Source of the DNA: Pseudomonas pharyngis
GTDB lineage: Bacteria > Pseudomonadota > Gammaproteobacteria > Pseudomonadales > Pseudomonadaceae
Direction: 5' to 3'
Length of the DNA: 64,000 nucleotides
Assembly: GCF_021602345.1 (NCBI RefSeq)
Contig: NZ_BQID01000011.1
Coordinates: 1-64,000 of the forward strand
Shown here: positions 41,401 to 49,852 of the stretch, in pieces
Position numbering within the stretch: position 1 is the first letter of the stretch
How the letters are laid out: every line of letters starts with the position of its first letter
Notes under the pieces: generated by a model
The model's input: the letters and a program-made list of their open reading frames with translations, nothing else
Databases searched by the model: none
What the model was told of the DNA's origin: nothing
Made by a program: the position numbers and the translations under genes

Positions 41401-42507
41401 CGGCTGATTCATCAGCGGATGTTGAATCATCTCACCGCCAGTGAAGCGCTTGCTCGCCACATGCTCGAGCCAGGCGCCATTGTCATGAGGGACTGGGCGC
41501 AAGAACACATCATGCACCATGCTCTCCTGGATGGCGCCGGTGCTTGTGGTCAGCAATACCCCGAGTTTGCTCTTGTGATCCTGATAATCAAACCGGACGG
41601 TGGCGATCAGCCGGGCGCCATCCGGAGAAGTTCGTTCCGGAAATTCCCGGGTGAGCAACGTCGTCGGCGGCGACCACTGATCGTTCTGGCGCTTGAAGGC
41701 CACGTAAACGTCCAGTCTGTCGTATAGAAACTGATCCTGTCGCTCGATCCTGTCGCGCCAGGTGGCCCATACGACACACAGACGCCCGTTCCAGACCACT
41801 GGCCGCGTATCCAGCACCCGTACGTCAACAGGAATATCCACAGGCAACTGCTCACTCCAGGCTGCCGGGTTCAACGCAGTTTCTTCGGATCCGAGTTCAA
41901 CCTCGGCCTTTCGCCAATAGTATTGGCGCGGATCACTGCGTGTACGACTGATGAAATAATAATCCGCCCGTTCCGGAGACGTTCCGTCCATATAGGCACT
42001 GACCATTTCCAGATCGCAAATTTTCACGAATTCTTCGAGATACGCCTGCATCGCTGCTTGAACGCTGTCAGTCGTAAGACGTGCCTGGTTCAAGTCGTTT
42101 TCAAACGTTTTGAACAGGCTGGTCTTGCCAATACGCACAGACGAGTGAACGACGTTTTCCGGATAGGTCTGGATCATCTTCACCGCCGCCCAGGTCGAGT
42201 AGTCGCCGGAATAATTCCACGCTTCCAGATCCTTCCTCTCGAATTCTACTTTCTCAAAGCCAGGCTCGAGCTTGTGATACACCGCGTGAATGTACTGCTG
42301 CACACAACTCACCGCTTCGGCGACCTTGGCGCTTTGCACCAGATGGCTATCCAGAGGATCCAGCCGAAGAAGTTCCAGCAGATCATCCGGCGTTCTCACA
42401 AAGGGGTACTTTTTGACGTTGTCTTTGCGGATTTGCCCGATGGCGTACGCGAGCAACGCCTGACGACGCTTTTCCTGCAACCCGCCAATGTTGCCAATCG
42501 ATGCCAT
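38419..42507 (-). CDS. Tc toxin subunit A, C-terminal half (pore and TcB-binding)
   Basis: A 1362-residue TcA fragment, TcaB-like. It opens with the ABC-toxin N-terminal region (LQEKRRQALLAYAIGQI...SCVQQYIHAVYHKLEPG), then a neuraminidase-like region (about 240-480). A long helical channel region follows at about 900-1140 (LKPAAAVIASLPNIFGLANG; NDWDLQRNLALAEVRALDAQ). The TcB-binding domain at about 1150-1340 has GSLDFCLTQLLFDRDHPGHY and NPFENTGAVSCWQL, both diagnostic. In characterised Tc toxins this part pentamerises into an injection channel. An exact 18-base duplication encodes ADPEDPADPEDP near residue 605. It follows the N-terminal half after 54 bases and lacks any signal peptide. Confidence 0.9.
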   Translation of the reverse strand: MASIGNIGGLQEKRRQALLAYAIGQIRKDNVKKYPFVRTPDDLLELLRLDPLDSHLVQSAKVAEAVSCVQQYIHAVYHKLEPGFEKVEFERKDLEAWNYSGDYSTWAAVKMIQTYPENVVHSSVRIGKTSLFKTFENDLNQARLTTDSVQAAMQAYLEEFVKICDLEMVSAYMDGTSPERADYYFISRTRSDPRQYYWRKAEVELGSEETALNPAAWSEQLPVDIPVDVRVLDTRPVVWNGRLCVVWATWRDRIERQDQFLYDRLDVYVAFKRQNDQWSPPTTLLTREFPERTSPDGARLIATVRFDYQDHKSKLGVLLTTSTGAIQESMVHDVFLRPVPHDNGAWLEHVASKRFTGGEMIQHPLMNQPGVVASDSPAGALTGFLGLHATAHRVGADDVLVVQGYCWLTGLSGDDVSLTLTLVDKLPGDPDPLTANYKRAGGWNTTSQVFTRPKGSWTQPVVFTFGGSVQGTKRFEVRVKDLTDFVVPTLHKNTQNAAQFLSFNQAHLALKFTRLNTLFGPELVSLASISVDAVLDWFTQFLKEPGPSSAPFKEPNGAFDSANGRHFWELFFHMAHLVATRLRDEERFQDALDWLNYLFAPQAPADPEDPADPEDPPEGYPRPQYWRCRPLNSDGNPGHEAWNPMDPDAISYGKPRHYRILVFCEYVQTLIAKGDWYYRQLTRDSLTAARLCYVHAQFLMGKAPSVRAVNRWQSIKLGALLSASESRPRLEAFEKTLAFSLGDFPLATDADARSGLLGSDIFIAPLNEQLLRLYALPGERLDNLRSNRSIDGTPLLIDLYSAPADARQLMLDLAAGSSGAPRPMGGRLKVIAFRWRVSFEVGLRAAQLLSEFGAQVLNLMERADQAELQETQQQQLVELGDFAHKMQEQTLEQLRLQVTALEQSKAVAQERADAYERLYVEDVSAVEYEVMDKIQLSKTLSLSASSLKPAAAVIASLPNIFGLANGGHRLDQTIDAVVFGLNIAASVKQMEADKQATTEAYRRRRNDWDLQRNLALAEVRALDAQISAQRQSVLAAQTNLEQTLRANAHALTLFNFLKKRATRAELFRWMLGQLKALHYQAHDAVASLCRSAQASMNAETGDYDSLRPLPQVWLDARHGLTSGEHLRMWLLSMEHDYMQRYQRRLELRKTISLRQLFDDTIDPQFALYSWSEALGQLKKGSLDFCLTQLLFDRDHPGHYCRQISSVAVHLPVVKGAYQDVHATLVQISSKIATKATAQSVAHLHDPAGSAAPSDVLINLLAGQSIVVSTGLADNGLTSQKPDEGLLNPFENTGAVSCWQLKFPWPLKEPQAAILNSLTDIILEICFTARAGEPTFVRQVEDMVTLAESPDKNKKRKGAGRHA
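40661..40696. repeat. Exact 18-base tandem duplication in the TcA gene
   Basis: GGATCCTCCGGATCAGCC occurs twice without a mismatch, coding on the minus strand for ADPEDP twice. The in-frame unit could expand or contract by slippage and change a linker length in the toxin. Confidence 0.85.
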
Positions 42508-42561
42508 GGTCTTTGCTCCTCAAGCAATCATCGTAATTTCACGCCCCGCGAACGACCCGAC

Positions 42562-45500
42562 TCAAGCCGGCGGCAGGAAAGGGATCGGTTCGAAAAAAGC
42601 GCTTTTATTACTGCTTTGGCTGCGGACCTCAAATGTGAACGTTCCACCTTCAGGCGCATGGACAAATACTTTTGTCAGCCCTTGCTGATCGGTGAAGGAT
42701 TGCCCCGATGGCCGAATGACGGCCGACTTGCCTTCATCCCCTTCGGCAGGTAAGGCGAGCCACTCTACGAGCTGGTTTGGCCCACGGTTTTTGAAGTCGT
42801 CCCGCAGCTCGGCGTACAACTGCACATCCTCGCCCGCAGGTACGCTCGCCAGCGGAATTGGGGACATCAAGGGACCTGGGAAGAACAATGTCGTGGCGTC
42901 GGGAACAACCCGAATTTCGGTCACGTTGACCGGCCTGAACAGATCCATCCAGAAGCTTGGCGTATCGCTACCCAGCACCTCGCCTGGAATGAACTCGGCC
43001 TGGAGTACTCCCTTATCATCGGTGACCTTTGTCGCGATGGTGCCGAGGCTGGCCTGCCAGTACACCCTGATGCCCTTCAGTGGCGCTCCTTCGGCATCCT
43101 TCAGTGTCACGGTGAAGGTGATTTTCGCTCCCGGTTTGTTGGCCACGACCTCGGTGTAGTCCACCTCGTATGTCCTGTCGACCAGTGACTCCGCATCAAG
43201 AGCAAGCTGCGGATCAAGCGTTCGCGTTTCCGACTGGCTCAACAGGGCGTGCTCGGCCGCTTCAGCGTAGGCCGTCTTGTCAATGGCCTCCGGCAAGTTG
43301 CCAAGCTTGAAAATCGTCCGGGCATCCATACCGCTGTGCTCCGCCAGCGTGCGGATGCGCATCAACAGATCCAGTTGATGCAGGGTTTTCAGAATCTTGA
43401 GCGATGGATCGATGTGAAAAACACACTCGCGCACCTCCTCGACGCTCCAGCGAAAGAACCTCGCCAACTTGATATAGCCGGCTTCCTGGGCAAGCCTCAG
43501 TGAATCTCCGGCGATGTTGCCTGGCAGATCGTCAACGGCACGCAGATAATCCAGCAGTTCCTGCGCTGGCTGCTCGCTCATCTCGAACGCACGGGTGAGC
43601 GCCGCCAGGTAATAGAGCGTGCTCATCGAGAATTCGTGTTTGCTCGACTGGCCGAGCCACGCCCGATGACCATAATCCAGATATTCCTGTAGCACGGTGG
43701 CACTCAGCCCCAGTGCTGTTACGACCGCACTCAAGCGTTGCACATTGGCCAAAGCCTTGAGCAGCGGATCCACTTCGACGAAGCGCTCGCTTCGGACATT
43801 TTGCGGGTTCTGCGCGACTCGCCCGGAGGCCTCGTGCAGCAGTCGATAGACCGTGGTGCCGGCCCAAGTGAGAGCTCCTATTGCCAGCTCGGAATCAAGG
43901 CTGGTCAGGACGGCCAAAGCTTCCTTGGCCAACGAGACTTGCGCCTCCCTGGTCTGCAACAGAACAACCAGCATTTTTTCGACGATGTCGGCGCGCAGCT
44001 TGGGAGCCATGACCGGGAGACCATCCTGCACTGCAAGGTCCAGCTGCTGGCGAGCTTTGATCAGGTATTGCGACTCGCTCCCGGCGAAAGCAAGCACCAG
44101 GCCATCGGCGTCGGCCAGCGAATCCAGGAATTTGAGCCAGTTTCCCGCAGGCACAGGCGGAACGTCGGCCATCAGGAATCCGGCATTGGTCAACAGGGTT
44201 GCTGGCAGAAGATTTGCTACTTGTTCAAAAAATTGCAGCTGCGCTTCGGTGGCCGTGCCACTGGCTTGGGGTTCCGCCACCATCTGCAACATCCCGAGTA
44301 CCGGCAGGTTGCGATCCTTGCACCAGCCTACGCACGAATGCAGCGCATAGATGAGATTCAAGACATCCGGCGTTTCACCCGGTTTTGCATTGATTCTTGG
44401 CAAACCCGCCAGACCGTTGAGCCAGCTGTTCCCCTCTCCCATCAAGGTCAACATCAGCACAATTTCGACCGGTGTGACACCCAGCAACCGCGCCAGCTTC
44501 ACCAACCGGTAAAAGGCTGAAACGACCGCTGCCGTACGTTTCAGGTTCTTACCAAGTCCCTGAGCATCGGCTATCGCAAGTGCCAGGTAACCGTAGGTCA
44601 ACAGATCGATCTGTAGACCACTGCACAATTGAATGACCGTCGGGTCGCTGCTACCTGTTGCGGGTATCGCCGGAAAATCCTTGCCATCGAGCATGAAGGG
44701 CTGGCGATAGTCGCCCTGCCCGTTGAACACCTGATCGAACAGCGAGGGTTCTTCGCCGATTCCGTATACCGCTATCTCATCCAGGAAGGCGGCAAAGTCC
44801 AGCGCTTCACATCCATACCTTTCACGCAGCAGCTGGAACAGCCCCAGTGCATGCACCACGTTATCGGTTATCCACCAATCACCGGCCTTCGCTCCACCGC
44901 GCACGTCTGCGCGCATGGCGGCCACCAGCATTGCGTCCACCTCGAAACTGCGCAGGTCCAGCCATTTGTCCAGACGTACCTTGCGGTTCAGTCGATCGTA
45001 GTATTCGAAATCAGCCTGCGTATCCGGACCAATCGTCAGTGTTTGACGCAGGCTGGCGTCCTCAACAACGATAGGCGGGTCTGTTGCGGCGTTTACGTAG
45101 ACTGAGCCGAAACGTGCGCTTTGCGGGCCTGGTGACGGCTCATCCGCGAATGCCACATTCGCGGAACGCACCGGTGCAAACGCGCCGAACGATAGAAGAG
45201 ATTCAACGCCGGGGACATCGAGTGAAGTCCGCTCGCCGAAAAATTTCAACTGATTGAGATTCTGATACTTATCGTAATTATCCGAACCGTAGTTGTCGTT
45301 GAAGAAGGTTTCCCGGTCTTCGAAGTCTGCTCGCGCCTCAGTCAACAACGTTCGCTGGTAAGGCCCCAGACGCGATGCATGGGCCAGCGCACGGCCGGCA
45401 TCTTCGTCCCAGCCGGCCGCTCGCAGAAAGTAAGGAAACTGCAGGTCAACCATGTGGGCGAAATTCCCCACCGACATGCCCAACTGCCGGGTTATCGAGT

Positions 45501-46188
45501 CGATGGTGACCCAATGCTGGAAGTAAGGCAGCTCATTGGGGTAACGCGCCTTGAGCAAGGCATCTACCAGATCGGTCACTGCCCCGTGTGTCTTGATGAA
45601 CGTTTCCAGCACATGGTTGATGATGTCGACCGCAGAGATCGACTGATAAACCGCGTTGAAATCAACATCCAACTGTTTCAGGTCGGTGCGACGGTTGTGC
45701 AGAAGGTAATCAGACTCGGTGTCCCCGACACTCTCGATACGCTCGCTGACCCATTGCAACAGCTCGACCAGATAAGCCACAGGTGACCACCTGCTTTCCA
45801 GCGCATTCGGTGGGCAGGAACCGTCAAAGTCCGGGTTGAACAATGTCTCGAAAGTGGGTCCCGGAACCATTGACAGCAGCCCGCTTGATGAGGCTTTTTT
45901 CAGCGCTTTCCCGGTTTTTTCCTGCTGGCCGCCCGTCAAGGAATGCTCGATGAACCGACGCCTGATGTAGATGGCCATACTGCTGGCCTGGCGCAGGAAC
46001 GCTTGCGCATCTTCGCGACTCATCCGGTAATCCTTCACCAGACCCTCAATACCCTTTTCCACCAAGGGAAAAATCGAGCCACCCTGGCTCAGATAGGCTT
46101 GCAGGTCAGGATATTCTTGGCGGCGCGCACCGGTAGGGAACAATTGTTCATACATTTGCTCGGCGGGACGTTTGCGGGTCTTGGCCAT
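42562..46188 (-). CDS. Tc toxin subunit A, N-terminal half (VRP1) with Ig-like tail
   Basis: A 1208-residue protein matching the N-terminal half of TcA (Salmonella virulence plasmid 28.1 kDa A / VRP1 type). Recognisable parts are FETLFNPDFDGSCPPNALES, SPVAYLVELLQWV, and RRTDLKQLDVDFNAVYQSIS followed by VDIINHVLE. Long helical segments follow to about residue 1000. The last 200 residues are two Ig-like units (KDAEGAPLKGIRVYWQASLG with TDDKGVLQAEF; then ASVPAGEDVQLYAELRD with TDQQGLTKVFV). The start is ATG 46188 after AAGGAA; the frame upstream is promoter. Canonical TcA is one chain near 2500 residues; here the two halves total 2570. The palindromic operator lies 100 bases upstream. Confidence 0.87.
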   Translation of the reverse strand: MAKTRKRPAEQMYEQLFPTGARRQEYPDLQAYLSQGGSIFPLVEKGIEGLVKDYRMSREDAQAFLRQASSMAIYIRRRFIEHSLTGGQQEKTGKALKKASSSGLLSMVPGPTFETLFNPDFDGSCPPNALESRWSPVAYLVELLQWVSERIESVGDTESDYLLHNRRTDLKQLDVDFNAVYQSISAVDIINHVLETFIKTHGAVTDLVDALLKARYPNELPYFQHWVTIDSITRQLGMSVGNFAHMVDLQFPYFLRAAGWDEDAGRALAHASRLGPYQRTLLTEARADFEDRETFFNDNYGSDNYDKYQNLNQLKFFGERTSLDVPGVESLLSFGAFAPVRSANVAFADEPSPGPQSARFGSVYVNAATDPPIVVEDASLRQTLTIGPDTQADFEYYDRLNRKVRLDKWLDLRSFEVDAMLVAAMRADVRGGAKAGDWWITDNVVHALGLFQLLRERYGCEALDFAAFLDEIAVYGIGEEPSLFDQVFNGQGDYRQPFMLDGKDFPAIPATGSSDPTVIQLCSGLQIDLLTYGYLALAIADAQGLGKNLKRTAAVVSAFYRLVKLARLLGVTPVEIVLMLTLMGEGNSWLNGLAGLPRINAKPGETPDVLNLIYALHSCVGWCKDRNLPVLGMLQMVAEPQASGTATEAQLQFFEQVANLLPATLLTNAGFLMADVPPVPAGNWLKFLDSLADADGLVLAFAGSESQYLIKARQQLDLAVQDGLPVMAPKLRADIVEKMLVVLLQTREAQVSLAKEALAVLTSLDSELAIGALTWAGTTVYRLLHEASGRVAQNPQNVRSERFVEVDPLLKALANVQRLSAVVTALGLSATVLQEYLDYGHRAWLGQSSKHEFSMSTLYYLAALTRAFEMSEQPAQELLDYLRAVDDLPGNIAGDSLRLAQEAGYIKLARFFRWSVEEVRECVFHIDPSLKILKTLHQLDLLMRIRTLAEHSGMDARTIFKLGNLPEAIDKTAYAEAAEHALLSQSETRTLDPQLALDAESLVDRTYEVDYTEVVANKPGAKITFTVTLKDAEGAPLKGIRVYWQASLGTIATKVTDDKGVLQAEFIPGEVLGSDTPSFWMDLFRPVNVTEIRVVPDATTLFFPGPLMSPIPLASVPAGEDVQLYAELRDDFKNRGPNQLVEWLALPAEGDEGKSAVIRPSGQSFTDQQGLTKVFVHAPEGGTFTFEVRSQSSNKSAFFEPIPFLPPA

Positions 46189-46288
46189 AGTGAATTTCCT
46201 TGCGGTAAAAGCCATCCCGACGACCCGCACGTGTTGGCAGGTCATCTGTTCGGTTGATTCGATTTGGCGCCAGTCGGCGGCTCATGAC

Positions 46289-46308
46289 AACTGTCAGAAA
46301 TGACAGTC
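46289..46308 (-). promoter_or_regulatory. Tc operator copy A (before the TcA gene)
   Basis: On the plus strand this reads AACTGTCAGAAATGACAGTC, with half-sites CTGTCA and TGACAG. It lies 100 bases upstream of the TcA N-terminal gene and overlaps the stop codon of the Ig-repeat gene by two bases. The same palindrome occurs at 49460 and 58453 and, degenerate, at 51825. Confidence 0.65.
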
Positions 46309-49300
46309 ATGCACGCCGTTTATCGGAATGATCAGGTGGATTTTTGCCTGGCGACGTCGGGTCGACCTCAAAGCGCGAGCTCATTACATGGTCGGAAATC
46401 GTCGCGCCGCCAGCATCGTCGGTGATGGTTTGGTGGATCCAGCACCATTGGCCGCCGGAGGGTAACGGTCCCGTCGCATCGCCTTGCCAGCTGCCGCCGG
46501 AAACCGTGGCCTGCGCCCACTCTCGCTCAGGGTTGAACCAGCTTCGGACCTGCAAGACGCCCGCTCGGCCCAAACCTGCAAAACGAACCGGATCACTGAC
46601 CGGTTGCCCCTCGGCGGGTTTCTCGATGACGGGTTGGTAGGTGCCCAGAATCACTCTCCGCGCAGCGGAACCGTCGGACTGGAAATCGTCCGACGTGGCC
46701 GTCACCACCAAGTGGTTTTCTCGAGAGGGCTGCGTGACGTTCATGGCGACTGACCAGGTACCATCGGCCTGCACCGTGGTTTCTCCTGCCTTCACCGCCC
46801 CGACACGGATCATCCAGACGATGATCCTGTCCCCCGGCACGCCGAAACCTGACGCGACCGAGCCTTGGCCCACATGCGCTTCCGGCACAGGAGTTTCCAA
46901 CACCGGAGGGGCTGGAACCACGCTGTAGTTCACCGGCACGCTGTCTCTGGAGGTCTGGTCTTCGAAATATTGCCTGGCCCGAATGACTTTCTGTCCCACG
47001 GGCAATGTCACTTCGTCTTTCCATTTGCCGTCGAGGCCTATTGGCACCTGTTTGAGTATCGGCTCGGTAGTACCTTCCAGGAAAACATCGACCGTCCCCA
47101 GCGGTTCCCCCTGACCTTCGATCATCGAAGTTCGTGTCAGTCTGCCGCCCTCTTGCGGTGATGTGAACTCCGGGGCAAGCAACACGACATCAAAGGGATG
47201 CGACTCACTGTCCGCCGACTCCCGCCCATCGATCTCCTGTTTTGCCCGAACCACCCAAGGGCCAAATTTCAGCTTCTCAACAAGGATTTCCCATGGCCCG
47301 TCGGCAGTCAGCTTTTTATCGCCCAAAGGATCGCCGCTCACGTAGTCCCACAAATACACCGTGGCACCGTTCATACCGTCGCTTCCTTGAAAAATCACGT
47401 CACGACCGACTTCGGAATCCTTTACAGGTTGAGTGATGACCGGCGGAATCATGGGCTTGAAGAGCCGGAACGTTTCGGTGGCCGCAGGCGAAGTCTGCTG
47501 GGCGGCAATCTGGGTCGCTGTGACGGTATGGTCGATCTCCGGGGCAAAAGGTGCCGCACGCTGATAGCTCCAGGTTCTGCCGGTCACCGTGGCGGGGTAC
47601 GAGGTGCCGCTACCGCTGAACACGAGATTGACCCGGGCGTTCAGTTCGCAGATACCGGTGAAGGTGGGCGACAGCCCCTCAGGTGGAACCCTGTCAATGC
47701 CGGGCGCAATCGGAGGAATGCGGACTTTGTGCTCGACGAATTCGGATTGCTGGGCATTCAGGGATTGTCGGATGCGAACGATTCGATCATACGTAGGCCC
47801 CCATTCGACATAGGCTCTACTGGACCATTGGCCGGAATTGACCTGGGCATCCGGAGCGATTTTGGTGGTTCCGTCAGAGTCATAAAGCGACACCGTAGCG
47901 CCTGAAACACCTTTGCCGGAGAGCGTCGTCGTGTAGTCCGGTGTGGAGACCACATCGGAGGGAGGTGGAAACTTGAACAGGTGTTCGAACGAATATGGCG
48001 CAGATTCGATCCAGCCCCCCGCGTTGTTGGAAACCTTCTGGATCGCACTCATCTTGTAGAGGCCATCGGGCCAGTTCGTTGCGCTGGTTTCCCACTTGCC
48101 GCTTACGACTTTTGCTTCCCCCGGCGCCGCTCCACCCGGGCCACTGACCACCGTTATCACGACCGTGGCACCTTCATGACCATCACCGTCAAACTTCACG
48201 GTGGTTGCGACTGGAACAGTGACGTTGACCTTGGTCAATGCGGGTGGGCGGATGTCGAAGTATCGAGGGTCGCTGACGTCGGATGGGACATTTTTTTTGG
48301 TTTGCCGGGCGACCAGTGAGTGCCGCCCCGGGTCGACATTCACCTGCACAGTCCATCTGTCGCCGACGACTGGAGCTTCACCGAGTTTGATTGAATGGTT
48401 GCCATCCTGGAGTATCTCCATGACAGCTCCAGCAACGCCCCCTGTGCCGCCCATGGGGAATGTACTGTTCTGAACTGAACCGGGCGCAGGGTTATCGATA
48501 ACCGGACGCTCGGGCGTAATCTGTACCGTGACAGAGACGAGATTGGACCTTTTCGTAGTTCCGTTGTGACTTTGCCGGGCTTGAAAGGTGATGACCCTCT
48601 CTGGTAATTGGGTTGCGGACACGCTCCAGCTATTGCCCATGACCGTAGTCGAACCGTAACTTACAGTTTCATTTCCGGCTTCAAAGAGATTAATAGTTGC
48701 GGAGTTCTCTCCCGTTCCGGAAAACGTGGTTGCGTGGTCGGTTAACACATCACCGTTTTTTGGCTGATTTATTATGGGCTCCCTTGCGTCATCCAGAACG
48801 TTCACCAACAGCTGGGGCGAAGCCGGCGTGGTTACGCCATTCAGTGTCTGAGTGGCCACGATTTTTATTGCCGTGCCTATCGGGAGGTTACTGGCCTGAA
48901 CACTCCAGCTGGAGGAGGTCGCGGACCCAGACCCATATTCGTCCTCACCCACCAAAATCTTTATTGTTGCGCCTGAATAAGCCCCCGTGCCCGAAATGGT
49001 TACCGTCCTTTGTACATTGGAATTTTGTGCGGGTGCGGTAATTCGCACCGGGAGGATTACCGTAAAAAAACCCGAAAATCCCCACTCCGAAGATCCACCA
49101 TCAACAATCTTGTACTGGACGTGAAGCTGACAGCGACCCTGACGTAAACCGTGTGTGTCGTTAATCGTTACGCCGATGCTGGGATAAGGTGTCTGACCAT
49201 ACGAAAGCGTCCTCTCGAAAGTTGATTCGTTATAGAGATCAACCTGCCAGGTCCGTTGATGGGTGAAGTCCCCCCCCGGAACTTGTAGATTTCTGGAAAA

Positions 49301-49387
49301 AGGAAGCGTCTGAGTCGTGCCATCCAGTGTTGGCACAATGTGCGGGGCTACAGGGCCGGTAACAGAGTCATCGGTTTCGTCAGCCAT
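46307..49387 (-). CDS. Ten-repeat bacterial Ig-like protein of the Tc cluster
   Basis: A 1026-residue protein with a unique N-terminal domain (about 110 residues) and then about ten Ig-like units of 80-95 residues. Each unit shows a pattern of P.I..P..G, F.GTG..GATV.I, G.W and V.A.Q, for example VTISGTGAYSGATIKI and TTLSGKGVSGATVSLYD. Such repeats form stiff rods in adhesins, but there is no signal peptide or anchor, as in the other Tc-cluster genes. ATG 49387 follows GGAGTG; the frame's earlier ATG lies in the promoter zone. It is the first gene of the cluster, with an operator copy 72 bases upstream and another at its end. A role as toxin partner, spacer or release factor is only inference. 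Confidence 0.75.
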   Translation of the reverse strand: MADETDDSVTGPVAPHIVPTLDGTTQTLPFSRNLQVPGGDFTHQRTWQVDLYNESTFERTLSYGQTPYPSIGVTINDTHGLRQGRCQLHVQYKIVDGGSSEWGFSGFFTVILPVRITAPAQNSNVQRTVTISGTGAYSGATIKILVGEDEYGSGSATSSSWSVQASNLPIGTAIKIVATQTLNGVTTPASPQLLVNVLDDAREPIINQPKNGDVLTDHATTFSGTGENSATINLFEAGNETVSYGSTTVMGNSWSVSATQLPERVITFQARQSHNGTTKRSNLVSVTVQITPERPVIDNPAPGSVQNSTFPMGGTGGVAGAVMEILQDGNHSIKLGEAPVVGDRWTVQVNVDPGRHSLVARQTKKNVPSDVSDPRYFDIRPPALTKVNVTVPVATTVKFDGDGHEGATVVITVVSGPGGAAPGEAKVVSGKWETSATNWPDGLYKMSAIQKVSNNAGGWIESAPYSFEHLFKFPPPSDVVSTPDYTTTLSGKGVSGATVSLYDSDGTTKIAPDAQVNSGQWSSRAYVEWGPTYDRIVRIRQSLNAQQSEFVEHKVRIPPIAPGIDRVPPEGLSPTFTGICELNARVNLVFSGSGTSYPATVTGRTWSYQRAAPFAPEIDHTVTATQIAAQQTSPAATETFRLFKPMIPPVITQPVKDSEVGRDVIFQGSDGMNGATVYLWDYVSGDPLGDKKLTADGPWEILVEKLKFGPWVVRAKQEIDGRESADSESHPFDVVLLAPEFTSPQEGGRLTRTSMIEGQGEPLGTVDVFLEGTTEPILKQVPIGLDGKWKDEVTLPVGQKVIRARQYFEDQTSRDSVPVNYSVVPAPPVLETPVPEAHVGQGSVASGFGVPGDRIIVWMIRVGAVKAGETTVQADGTWSVAMNVTQPSRENHLVVTATSDDFQSDGSAARRVILGTYQPVIEKPAEGQPVSDPVRFAGLGRAGVLQVRSWFNPEREWAQATVSGGSWQGDATGPLPSGGQWCWIHQTITDDAGGATISDHVMSSRFEVDPTSPGKNPPDHSDKRRA

Positions 49388-49459
49388 CTGAACACTCCTT
49401 TTGATCTGCACTATGCAGGTATCTGTTCCGCTCTTTTAATCCTTGGGTAGAAAAAAAAG

Positions 49460-49479
49460 ACCTGTCAGAGTTGACAGTC
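49460..49479 (-). promoter_or_regulatory. Tc operator copy B (before the Ig-repeat gene)
   Basis: The plus strand reads ACCTGTCAGAGTTGACAGTC. It lies 72 bases before the ATG at 49387, exactly the spacing of the degenerate copy before the gene at 51752. About 20 bases downstream of the site on the coding strand is GATTAAAAGAGCGGAAC, aligned with GATATAAAAAGCTGAAC in the other promoter, so both look like one promoter design with the palindrome in place of a -35 box. Confidence 0.7.
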
Positions 49480-49722
49480 CCGACAAACGGTAACTCTTCC
49501 CACAACCCAGTCAGACAGCGTCCTGCAAGTCGTAACAACGGGCTACGATGCCTTGTGCCATTGCCTACAAATCCCTCAGAATCCGCCGGCTTGTGCGCCT
49601 TGGCGTTGCCCCGTAACTTGATCCCCGTCGCTGCCAATCAGCGGCCGGGTTTAGTCGCCCGAGAGGTATCGCGAAGGTGCATAAGCGTCATCAAGTCGGG
49701 TATTCCCTATCCCCGCACTCGA

Positions 49723-49833
49723 TGGTGGCTGTGTGCAGGGCGCTCTCGGGCGCACCGGTTTTCGCGATTCCTCCGGTCGACTAACCTGCTCACAGCCACC
49801 ACCCTTTTGCTTAGTCGCGATCGGGTGGTGGCT
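49723..49833 (+). promoter_or_regulatory. Structured leader RNA with two exclusive folds
   Basis: Bases 49723-49739 pair with 49785-49801 (17 pairs, one mismatch). Inside are two hairpins, GCGC/GCGC (49740-49743 with 49750-49753) and ACCGG/CCGGT (49754-49758 with 49773-49777), giving a three-way junction with a seven-base joining strand. The closing strand AGCCACCACCC (49794-49804) can instead pair perfectly with GGGTGGTGGCT (49823-49833), destroying the junction stem. This sits 20 bases before the DUF6124 gene start. A 20-codon ORF (ATG 49722 to TAA 49784, ending AIPPVD) covers the junction but has no good ribosome site. I infer a cis-regulatory switch; the sensed signal is unknown. Confidence 0.6.
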
Positions 49834-49852
49834 CTAAAACAGGAATTGCGAA

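Noticed and set aside
32690-49400. Integrase, transposase, tRNA or phage genes bordering the Tc island
   Set aside because: I looked on both sides and found none, so the island cannot be assigned to a particular mobile element.
49722-49784. 20-codon leader ORF as a separate gene
   Set aside because: It lacks a convincing ribosome site, so it is reported only as part of the leader RNA finding.
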